Of a stretch of DNA of 13,417 nt, positions 7,866 through 13,417 are shown in pieces. The position numbers were made by a program, and so were the translations under genes. The stretch's first letter is position 1; each line of letters starts with the position of its first letter. The notes beneath the pieces are model-generated. The model did not search any database, was not told the origin of the DNA, and saw only the letters and a list, made by a program, of their open reading frames with translations. This stretch comes from Cloacimonetes bacterium SCGC AAA252-N17 (GTDB taxonomy: Bacteria; Cloacimonadota; Cloacimonadia; JGIOTU-2). The stretch lies in assembly GCA_000404785.1 (NCBI GenBank), contig ASNI01000067.1:1-13417 (forward strand), read 5' to 3'.

Positions 7866-7996
7866 TAGAAAAGATGATACTGAACTTGTTTATAAAGCAC
7901 AAGCGATCAATTTTTTTGAAAGCTTCAGAATTACACATAGCAATGATTCTCTATTTTCATTCTCAAAGCTTAGAATTCAAATAAATAATTTTTTAA
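7858..7996 (+). pseudogene. decayed, internally deleted second GxxExxY gene
   Basis: From the ATG at 7858 the frame reads MNTRKDDTELVYK and then jumps to AQAINF, so only the first and last parts of the family remain; about 75-85 central codons, including the GxxExxY and D/ELK motifs, are gone. A run of seven T (7911-7917) appears to carry one extra base. Reading on from 7916 restores LKAS...IAMILYFHSQSLEF, which aligns with the end of the intact neighbour (LKATRKNLAILFNFHSRSLEY). An in-frame TAA (7982-7984) then precedes a terminal IIF and TAA, matching IIL and the stop of the intact copy. Confidence 0.8.
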
Positions 7997-7999
7997 TTA

Positions 8000-8027
8000 G
8001 TGTTAATCCGTGTTAATTCGTGGTTTC
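8000..8027 (-). repeat. right inverted-repeat arm of the GxxExxY cassette
   Basis: On the minus strand it reads GAAACCACGAATTAACAC and onward, matching the left arm at 23 of 28 positions. It ends 7 nt before the GGAGGT ribosome binding site of mvhG (8035-8040). It contains the GTTAAT(T/C)CGTG motif that I recall as common next to GxxExxY genes. Confidence 0.7.
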
Positions 8028-8043
8028 AAATTCTGGAGGTTTA

Positions 8044-9057
8044 ATGGCAAAGCCGAAAATTGCCTTTTATTGGTGCGCATCCTGTGGTGGATGTGAAGAA
8101 GCGATCATTGATCTGCATGAAGATATACTGAAAGTAGCAGATCTCGTCGATATAGTATTCTGGCCATGTGCCATGGATTTCAAAACTGAAGATGTGAAAA
8201 ATATGCAGGATAATGAGATCACAGTGTGCTTCATCAATGGAGCGATCAGAACCAGCGAACAGGAAGAAATGTCAAAACTTCTTCGTAAAAAGTCGCAGCT
8301 CATCGTATCTTTTGGTGCATGTTCACAGCTTGGCGGTATTCCCGGGCTGGCAAATTTCTGGGACAGAGAATCGATCTTTGCGTCTTCCTATGGCGGCAAA
8401 TGTCCTTCTGTTGATAATCCCGACGGCGTTGTCCCTCAAGAGGTTTCGGAAGTTCCGGAAGGTGAACTGTATCTTCCCAGATTCTATAATACTGTCAAAA
8501 CAACCGATCAGGTCATTGATGTGGACTACTATCTCCCCGGCTGTTCTCCGGCTCCCTACCTCACTATGCAGGCTATTACCACTATTTTGTCCGGAGATCT
8601 TCCACCAAAAGGAACAGTGCTTGCACCCAACAAGGCGCTTTGCGAAGTATGCTCAAGAAATGATTCAAAACCCGAAAAATTATCTCTGAATAAAATAAAT
8701 CGTGTCTCATTGGTAGAAGTCGATCCTGAAAAATGCTTTCTTGCACAAGGCATCATCTGTATGGGACCTGTCACACGCTCGGGTTGTAACGGCGAGAATG
8801 ACGGTCGCTGTATTGCAGCTAACATGCCGTGCCGGGGCTGTTACGGACCTCCTTCAGAGGTGCATGATGTCGGCGCAAAAATGGTCGCAGCGCTGGCTTC
8901 AGTAGTCGGACTCGAAGACGAGGAGGACATGAGTGAAGCTGATGTTCAGAAACTCCTTGATCAGATAGTCGATCCTGCCGGCACATTCTACCGATTCTCT
9001 CTTGCGAAATCCTATTTTCGCAGAAAAATTATGACCGATTCAAAAGAGGAGAAATAA
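8044..9057 (+). CDS. mvhG: [NiFe]-hydrogenase small subunit, MvhG type (group 3c)
   Basis: This is the cytoplasmic small subunit that carries electrons from the Ni-Fe site through three iron-sulfur clusters to MvhD. The ATG at 8044 follows GGAGGT at 8035-8040 and gives 337 residues; the open frame extends to 8020, but that part lies in the cassette repeat. Proximal-cluster ligands are seen in the N-terminal CASCGGCEE, in FGACSQLGG and in YYLPGCSP. The C-terminal half has further Cys groups (CEVC; CFLAQGIICMGP; SGCNG; RCIAANMPCRGCYGP) for the other two clusters. There is no Tat signal, consistent with a soluble enzyme. It precedes the large subunit by only 6 nt. Confidence 0.94.
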   Translation: MAKPKIAFYWCASCGGCEEAIIDLHEDILKVADLVDIVFWPCAMDFKTEDVKNMQDNEITVCFINGAIRTSEQEEMSKLLRKKSQLIVSFGACSQLGGIPGLANFWDRESIFASSYGGKCPSVDNPDGVVPQEVSEVPEGELYLPRFYNTVKTTDQVIDVDYYLPGCSPAPYLTMQAITTILSGDLPPKGTVLAPNKALCEVCSRNDSKPEKLSLNKINRVSLVEVDPEKCFLAQGIICMGPVTRSGCNGENDGRCIAANMPCRGCYGPPSEVHDVGAKMVAALASVVGLEDEEDMSEADVQKLLDQIVDPAGTFYRFSLAKSYFRRKIMTDSKEEK

Positions 9058-9063
9058 TCTATC

Positions 9064-10527
9064 ATGGGTACAAAAGTTACTATAGATCCTATTACCAGAC
9101 TGGAAGGGCATGGTAAAATAGAAATATTTTTAAATGATGACGGCAACGTCGAGAATGCCTATCTGCAAATCCCCGAACTGAAGGGCTTTGAGCAATTCTG
9201 TATCGACCGGCCCGTTGAAGAACTTCCCCGCATCACACCCCGTATCTGCGGCGTTTGCCCTATGGCTCATCACATGGCTTCTACAAAAACTGTGGATGCA
9301 GTGTATAATGTTCAGCCCACTGAAACAGCAAAGAAATTGCGCCAGCTTGTGTATGATTCCTACATCTTTGAAGACCACATGCTACACTTCTTCTTTCTTG
9401 GGGGACCCGATTTTGTGGTTACGCCTTCTGCTCCCAAAAAGGAACGCAACATTCTCGGCGTTATCGCAAAGGTTGGTCTGGAGATCGGAACCCGTGTCAT
9501 CAAAACACGCAGAGAGATAAGAAATATCGTCACCTACCTTTCAGGAAGGATCATCCATCCGGTCGGGGGGCTTCCCGGCGGAGTTTCAAAGGGATTAACT
9601 GAAGAAAAAAGGCTGGAATTCCTGAAAATAGCTATCGAAGCTCGGGATTTCGCAAAAGAAAGCATTGAAATTTTCAATAAAATTGTGCTTGGCAACAATG
9701 CCTATGTTGACCTCATTGTGGGAGATATTTACAAACACAAAACCTATTACATGGGCTTGGTCGATGAAAATAACAAAGTAAATTTTTATGACGGCAAGGT
9801 ACGCGTGGTCGATCCTGATGGCAAAGAGTTCGTAAAATTCGGTCCCAATGAATACTTGGAACAGATCGCCGAACACGTTGAGCCATGGAGTTATATGAAA
9901 TTCCCCTTCCTCAAGAACATTGGTTGGAAGGGCTTCAAAGAGGGGAAAGAGAGCGGGATATTTCGCGTGGCACCTCTTGCACGTCTAAACGTTTCTGACG
10001 GAATGGCAACTCCTCTGGCTCAGGAAGAATACGAGCGCATGTACGAAATCCTTGGTGGCAAACCTGCACATAACACGTTGGCTTTCCACTGGGCACGTCT
10101 GATTGAAGCTTTATATGCTGCAGAACACATTGTTGAACTGCTTGAAGATAAGACGATCACATCTCCCGATATCAGAAATATACCGACCGAAACGCCAACC
10201 GAAGGTGTCGGCATCGTAGAAGCTGCTCGCGGCACACTTATACATCATTATAAAACTGACGAACAGGGCATGGTGAAAGCCGTGAACTTGATTGTTGCAA
10301 CTGTTTGCAATTCCGCAGCAATGTCCCTATCTATTGCAAAAGCCGCCAAAGCGCTTATTAAGAATGGCAAGGTTGATGATGGCTTGCTAAACATGGTGGA
10401 AATGGCATTCCGTGCCTATGATCCCTGTATGGCATGTGCGACCCATTCTTTGCCCGGTTCAACACCGCTTATTATAAATGTTCACGATAAGGATAATTCG
10501 ATAGTAAAAACCATCCGCAGAGACTGA
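9064..10527 (+). CDS. mvhA: [NiFe]-hydrogenase large subunit, MvhA type (group 3c)
   Basis: This 487-residue catalytic subunit binds the Ni-Fe(CN)2CO centre and oxidises or evolves H2. The N-terminal ligand motif RICGVCPMAHH supplies C62 and C65; the C-terminal motif DPCMACATH supplies C455 and C458 and ends at H461. The 26 residues after H461 are the peptide expected to be removed on nickel insertion, by the protease encoded 2 nt downstream. Other conserved features are the N-terminal ITRLEGHG and the internal RIIHPVGGLPGGVSKG. GAGGAG at 9046-9051 lies inside the end of mvhG. Context with HdrA and MvhD supports group 3c (electron-bifurcating) rather than an F420- or NAD-linked enzyme. Confidence 0.95.
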   Translation: MGTKVTIDPITRLEGHGKIEIFLNDDGNVENAYLQIPELKGFEQFCIDRPVEELPRITPRICGVCPMAHHMASTKTVDAVYNVQPTETAKKLRQLVYDSYIFEDHMLHFFFLGGPDFVVTPSAPKKERNILGVIAKVGLEIGTRVIKTRREIRNIVTYLSGRIIHPVGGLPGGVSKGLTEEKRLEFLKIAIEARDFAKESIEIFNKIVLGNNAYVDLIVGDIYKHKTYYMGLVDENNKVNFYDGKVRVVDPDGKEFVKFGPNEYLEQIAEHVEPWSYMKFPFLKNIGWKGFKEGKESGIFRVAPLARLNVSDGMATPLAQEEYERMYEILGGKPAHNTLAFHWARLIEALYAAEHIVELLEDKTITSPDIRNIPTETPTEGVGIVEAARGTLIHHYKTDEQGMVKAVNLIVATVCNSAAMSLSIAKAAKALIKNGKVDDGLLNMVEMAFRAYDPCMACATHSLPGSTPLIINVHDKDNSIVKTIRRD

Positions 10528-10529
10528 GT

Positions 10530-10991
10530 GTGAAAACCCTCGTTCTTGGACTTGGCAACACTATTCTTTCTGATGATGGTGTAGGCATTCACATCGCTCG
10601 GCAGATCAAAGAAAAACTTCCTGATATTGACGTTATTGAAGCGAGTGCAGCCGGATTTCGTGTCATCGATGAAATAATCGGATATGATAAACTGATACTC
10701 ATTGATTCTATAAAAACAAAGAACAATCAGCCCGGAACATATTACAAACTTGGAATTGAGGAATTCAAAACTACGCTTCATCACAGTTCTCCACACGATA
10801 TGAATATGTTTGATGCACTCGAACTCATGAAAAAGCACAATGTTCATCTTCCGAGAGAAATTATCATTTATGCAATTGAAGTTGAAGATACCTTTACCTT
10901 CTCCGAGCAGTGCACAGAGAAAGTTGCACGAATTATCCCTGAAGTAGCGTCACTGATTTTGAAAGAGCAGTTCCAGCAAGACAAAATTTGA
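10530..10991 (+). CDS. [NiFe]-hydrogenase maturation endopeptidase (HyaD/HybD/HycI family)
   Basis: This 153-residue protease removes the C-terminal peptide of the large subunit after nickel insertion. It starts at GTG two bases after the mvhA stop; I see no strong ribosome binding site, so translation is probably coupled to mvhA. The N-terminus has the family motif LGLGNTILSDDGVG, with D16 at the first nickel-sensing position. D59 (LILIDSIK) and H89 (SSPHDMN) correspond to the other two. Its position behind mvhA suggests it matures this hydrogenase specifically. It is the last protein gene of the operon, and its TGA stop overlaps a candidate promoter for the tRNA gene. Confidence 0.92.
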   Translation: MKTLVLGLGNTILSDDGVGIHIARQIKEKLPDIDVIEASAAGFRVIDEIIGYDKLILIDSIKTKNNQPGTYYKLGIEEFKTTLHHSSPHDMNMFDALELMKKHNVHLPREIIIYAIEVEDTFTFSEQCTEKVARIIPEVASLILKEQFQQDKI

Positions 10992-11017
10992 CATAAAAAA
11001 CCGCACATAGATTTTAC
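10988..11017 (+). promoter_or_regulatory. candidate promoter for the tRNA-Ala gene
   Basis: A perfect TTGACA (10988-10993) overlaps the stop codon of the hydrogenase maturation protease. At 16-18 nt spacing only weak -10 matches exist (GATTTT at 11010 or TTTTAC at 11012). Predicted initiation would fall a few bases before the tRNA at 11027. The -10 is poor, so the tRNA might instead be read through from the operon. Confidence 0.35.
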
Positions 11018-11026
11018 GCAACACGT

Positions 11027-11102
11027 GGGGCTATAGCTCAGTTGGGAGAGCATTTGTCTGGCAGACAAAGGGTCACGGGTTCGAGCCCCGTTAGCTCCAC
11101 CA
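11027..11102 (+). tRNA. tRNA-Ala (anticodon GGC)
   Basis: A full cloverleaf can be drawn. The acceptor GGGGCTA (11027-11033) pairs with TAGCTCC (11092-11098), including the G3-U70 wobble that is the alanine identity element. The D stem is GCTC/GAGC. The anticodon stem TTTGT/ACAAA encloses loop CTGGCAG, with anticodon GGC at 11060-11062. The T stem ACGGG/CCCGT encloses TTCGAGC. The discriminator is A (11099) and CCA is encoded (11100-11102). It reads GCC/GCU alanine codons. Confidence 0.98.
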
Positions 11103-11137
11103 GTCTTCGCTTTGAGCGAAGCGATCTGCGAAGACTG
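11101..11137. repeat. palindrome with alternative hairpins directly after tRNA-Ala
   Basis: CAGTCTTCGC (11101-11110) pairs perfectly with GCGAAGACTG (11128-11137). The inner CTTCGC (11105-11110) can instead pair with a nearer GCGAAG (11116-11121) around a 5-nt loop, so the two hairpins exclude each other. The first two bases of the palindrome are the CA of the tRNA CCA end. No U-run follows, so it is not a standard intrinsic terminator. It may act in 3'-end processing or be a dispersed palindromic repeat. Confidence 0.6.
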
Positions 11138-11214
11138 ACACCCCAGCAAGTCAACATCCGAATTTGCATATCCGACTATTCCTAATTCTTTTACAATTTT
11201 AATTCATCACACAA

Positions 11215-11278
11215 CATGACTTTTTTTCAGTCGAGTGCAAATTAGTCATGACTTTTTCTCATTTGTCTGCAAAATAGT
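11215..11278. repeat. two tandem 32-bp imperfect direct repeats
   Basis: Copies 11215-11246 and 11247-11278 abut exactly and match at 26 of 32 positions. Each starts CATGACTTTTT and ends in AGT after an A-rich GCAAA stretch. They lie between the tRNA and the convergent radical SAM gene. An 8-bp inverted pair, CCGACTAT (11172-11179) and ATAGTCGG (11274-11281), encloses them. The rest of 11138-11301 shows no gene or recognisable terminator. With two copies and no spacers this is not a CRISPR array. Confidence 0.65.
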
Positions 11279-11301
11279 CGGGAAACAAGCCATTAATATT
11301 T

Positions 11302-12171
11302 CTAAAACAACTCTCCCTGCACTGCTTCTAGCTCCTCATACACTCTCATTTTTTTTGTAATACCGTATTTTTTACAAAGTTCATCAAAATATTGATAAAA
11401 CTCTTTTGCATGGGGAACTGCACACTGATATTGCTCTCCATATCTGATTTCATACTTTTCTTTCAGCCCCGGAAAAAGCTCATCCAATTTTGCATAAAAA
11501 TATTCCCGCTGTCCGCTTCGCATAGACATGCCAAACCATGGAAGAATATACGATGCCCCGCTCTCCGATGCTCGTGACACAATCGCTTCAACATTTTCCC
11601 TTGTATCCTCAATAAAAGGTAAAATGGGCATCATGAGCACGCCTGTGTAAATTCCATTCTCGTTCAACTCCTTCATCGCGGCAAACCTTTCGGAAGCAAC
11701 TGATGCACCGGGCTCCAGCTTTTTGCACAGTTCATCATCTGAAGTAGTAATGGTAAAACTCACTGCTGTATATTGCTCTGATATTTTTTTTAGTATATCA
11801 ATATCTCTTAAAACCAATGTGCTTTTCGTAAGAATATGAACAGGGAAATGGTTCTTATGAATTACTTCCAGCGCTTTTCTTGTGAGCTCTCTTTCCTTTT
11901 CAATCGGCATGTATGGATCGTTCATGGAGCCGAAACCGATTGTCCCTCTTTTCCGTTTCCTGGGAAGCTCATTCTGCAAGACCTCAATTGCATTTGTTTT
12001 GAACAGGATATCAGCAAAATTCTCGATATGATAACAATCGCTTCTGGAATCGCAATAGATGCATTGGTGCTGACATCCGCGGTAGAGGTTCAAATTATAA
12101 CGCAGCCCAAACCAAGTGTCCGGCTGTTTGACGTAATTGAGAATTGTTTTCGCACGTATCTCTTTTATCAT
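11302..12171 (-). CDS. SPL-family-like radical SAM protein
   Basis: The protein has 289 residues from the ATG at 12171; the frame can be extended three codons to a TTG at 12180, which I consider less likely. The radical SAM motif C-x3-C-x2-C is seen in RGCQHQCIYCDSR about 35 residues in. It is followed by features typical of the group related to spore photoproduct lyase (COG1533-like): GFGSMNDPYMPIE, HILTKSTLVLRD, FTITTSDDELCKKLEPGA and the PILPFIEDT segment. Members use [4Fe-4S]/SAM chemistry, but most non-spore examples have no known substrate. It faces the tRNA and the operon convergently and is not obviously linked to them. Assignment to the superfamily is firm; a DNA-repair role is not claimed. 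Confidence 0.9.
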   Translation of the reverse strand: MIKEIRAKTILNYVKQPDTWFGLRYNLNLYRGCQHQCIYCDSRSDCYHIENFADILFKTNAIEVLQNELPRKRKRGTIGFGSMNDPYMPIEKERELTRKALEVIHKNHFPVHILTKSTLVLRDIDILKKISEQYTAVSFTITTSDDELCKKLEPGASVASERFAAMKELNENGIYTGVLMMPILPFIEDTRENVEAIVSRASESGASYILPWFGMSMRSGQREYFYAKLDELFPGLKEKYEIRYGEQYQCAVPHAKEFYQYFDELCKKYGITKKMRVYEELEAVQGELF

Positions 12172-12191
12172 AAACTTCAAATATTTCGCTT

Positions 12192-12221
12192 GTTATAAAT
12201 AGAATATAAAGAATTAATCAA
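12192..12221 (-). promoter_or_regulatory. candidate sigma-70-type promoter for the radical SAM gene
   Basis: On the minus strand, TTGATT (12216-12221) and TATAAC (12192-12197) are separated by 18 nt, ending about 20 nt before the ATG at 12171. The match is 4/6 and 5/6 to consensus. In such AT-rich DNA, chance matches are frequent, so support is modest. Confidence 0.3.
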
Positions 12222-12278
12222 ATGAGATTGTATAAATTTACAAGAAGTGAAACAACAAAATATAAAGTATTCAGATAT

Positions 12279-13417
12279 TTATAATTCTCTATTGATATTT
12301 TTCATTTTTTTTTGTATTTCCCTTATATCGTTATAGATCAATTCCTTCATTCTTTTTCCATATTTACACTTAATTGCTTTTTTAAACCAACGCAGTGCTA
12401 TGTTGTAATACTTGAGTTTTTTTGATCCATCAGTCGAAGCATCACCTAATTTATAATTTATATAAGCGTATGTATCAATTATATAAATATTACCTTCTTC
12501 ATAATCAGGAAATTTAAATTCTTTTATCATAATTTCTATTGCTAAATCTAAATTGTGCGGAACCCCTGTTAAAGCCAACAGATATGCTTTATTGTTTTGT
12601 ACTTTCTTAAGAAAATATGAGTACTTGTAAATATTAGTTTTATCAGCAATCGAATTGCTAATATAATTACAGTGTTTTAATAAAGTATTGATATCTAGTT
12701 TATTTGAAATCGTTTTTAGTAAATCCACCCTATCTCTCTCTATGAGTGATATTGCTGAAAGAACTTCAAGATGAAAAAAGCGAAAATCGTCTATTTTTTC
12801 CAATATTTCAGTACATATATTAATAATTTCTTTAATGTATTTATTTATCGAGTGTCTATTAAATTCTTCTTGTCTATTAAACTTGAACCATAAGACACTA
12901 ACATATAATAAATCAAATTCGATTTTATAATTAAAGCTGATTTCTTTTTCAACAGAAATTATTGCATGATAAAAGCCTATTAGGTAATCATATTTCTGAA
13001 AGCAATAAAAGATTACTAAATAAATTAGATATTTATCAAATTTATCCTTTGATTTTAAAGACAAATTAATTATTGTGTTGAGATATTTTTTTAAATTTTG
13101 CCTATTAATCTCATTTAAATCAAGACTCGCTTCATTAATATCAGAATTTTTAAATTTTATGAAAATTGGAAATTCTTTATATTTTTTTATAAATTTATCA
13201 TCAATATCCTTATCTTTTAACATTAATAATTTGGCAATTATCTCATAACTTTCAATTGAAAAAATATCTTCAAAATGATTTTTCCGATCTAAAAATTTAT
13301 TAATATTTTGTTCGATAGAATATATTAAATTATCAATTTCCGTAGATATATTATAAAAATTCTTAAACTGTTCTCTTTTATTTTTATAAAAAATATTTAA
13401 TGAGTTTACTATAAAAA
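12279..13417 (-). CDS. hypothetical protein, AT-rich, helical-repeat-like; 5' end outside the window
   Basis: The reading frame stays open from the TAG stop at 12279-12281 to the right edge, giving about 378 residues. The ATG at 13223 is therefore probably internal: upstream codons continue without a stop (e.g. KNKREQFKNF, FLDRKNHFEDIF). The protein is rich in Lys, Ile, Asn and Tyr, as expected from very AT-rich DNA. No catalytic motif is visible. The C-terminal part has short alpha-helical segments resembling tetratricopeptide-like repeats (for example around YAYINYKLGD and IALRWFKKAIK). No transmembrane segment is evident. I do not recognise the family. The composition differs sharply from the rest of the window, which hints at horizontal acquisition. 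It could be the C-terminal half of a larger multidomain protein. Confidence 0.75.
   Translation of the reverse strand, partial: FIVNSLNIFYKNKREQFKNFYNISTEIDNLIYSIEQNINKFLDRKNHFEDIFSIESYEIIAKLLMLKDKDIDDKFIKKYKEFPIFIKFKNSDINEASLDLNEINRQNLKKYLNTIINLSLKSKDKFDKYLIYLVIFYCFQKYDYLIGFYHAIISVEKEISFNYKIEFDLLYVSVLWFKFNRQEEFNRHSINKYIKEIINICTEILEKIDDFRFFHLEVLSAISLIERDRVDLLKTISNKLDINTLLKHCNYISNSIADKTNIYKYSYFLKKVQNNKAYLLALTGVPHNLDLAIEIMIKEFKFPDYEEGNIYIIDTYAYINYKLGDASTDGSKKLKYYNIALRWFKKAIKCKYGKRMKELIYNDIREIQKKMKNINREL

Larger units (their letters stand above)
7426..8027 (+). mobile_element. putative GxxExxY cassette bounded by inverted repeats
   Basis: A segment of about 600 bp separates two genes of an otherwise tight electron-transfer operon. 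Its ends are imperfect inverted repeats (7428-7455 and 8000-8027, 23 of 28 positions matching). A third copy of the repeat, in direct orientation to the left one, lies at 7838-7865. Inside are one intact GxxExxY gene and one decayed copy. There is no transposase, and I see no clear target-site duplication. Mobility is inferred from the position and the repeats; it could also be a non-autonomous or relic element. Confidence 0.45.

Noticed and set aside
8020..8043. Upstream GTG start for mvhG
   Set aside because: It would place the N-terminus in the cassette repeat. ATG 8044 is preceded by GGAGGT and begins the conserved sequence.
11215..11278. CRISPR array
   Set aside because: There are only two copies, directly abutting without a spacer, and no cas genes.
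11027..11301. Integration (att) site at the tRNA-Ala 3' end
   Set aside because: No second copy of the tRNA 3' segment and no integrase gene is visible in the window, so an integrated element is not supported, although the sequence to the right changes composition.

Overview
The window comes from a strictly anaerobic, hydrogen-metabolising bacterium. The evidence is a group 3c (Mvh-type) [NiFe]-hydrogenase next to heterodisulfide-reductase A (HdrA) proteins, strong Shine-Dalgarno sites (AGGAGG, GGAGGT) and a tRNA-Ala gene with an encoded CCA end. I cannot name the phylum; an uncultivated anaerobic lineage such as Cloacimonadota would fit, but that is a guess.

Positions 1-10991 (+ strand) read as one electron-transfer operon: an HdrA-MvhD fusion (missing only about four codons at the left edge), a second HdrA, a free MvhD, a [2Fe-2S]/2x[4Fe-4S] subunit, a fumarate-reductase-family flavoprotein, hydrogenase small subunit MvhG, large subunit MvhA and its maturation endopeptidase. 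The inferred flow is H2 -> MvhA -> MvhG -> MvhD -> HdrA FAD. There electrons would bifurcate to ferredoxin and to a higher-potential branch, which here may end at the soluble SdhAB-like pair. HdrB and HdrC are not in the window but could lie upstream. The most unusual feature is the first HdrA. Its fused MvhD domain has lost nearly all the cysteines kept in the free MvhD, and its C-terminal ferredoxin domain lacks one cluster ligand. The second HdrA and the free MvhD are intact. This suggests an asymmetric pair of HdrA subunits.

The operon is interrupted at 7426-8027 by a small cassette. It holds one intact GxxExxY-family (PD-(D/E)XK-like) gene and the decayed remnant of a second copy. Roughly 28-bp inverted repeats bound it, with a third copy of the repeat in the middle. 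Its right end stops 7 nt before the mvhG ribosome binding site.

Positions 10988-11301 hold a tRNA-Ala(GGC) gene with a possible promoter, a palindrome starting inside its CCA end, and a tandem pair of 32-bp repeats. Positions 11302-12171 (- strand) encode an SPL-like radical SAM protein. Positions 12279-13417 (- strand) hold the 3' part of a very AT-rich gene of unknown function, possibly with helical repeats, whose reading frame runs off the right edge. It looks compositionally foreign to the rest.
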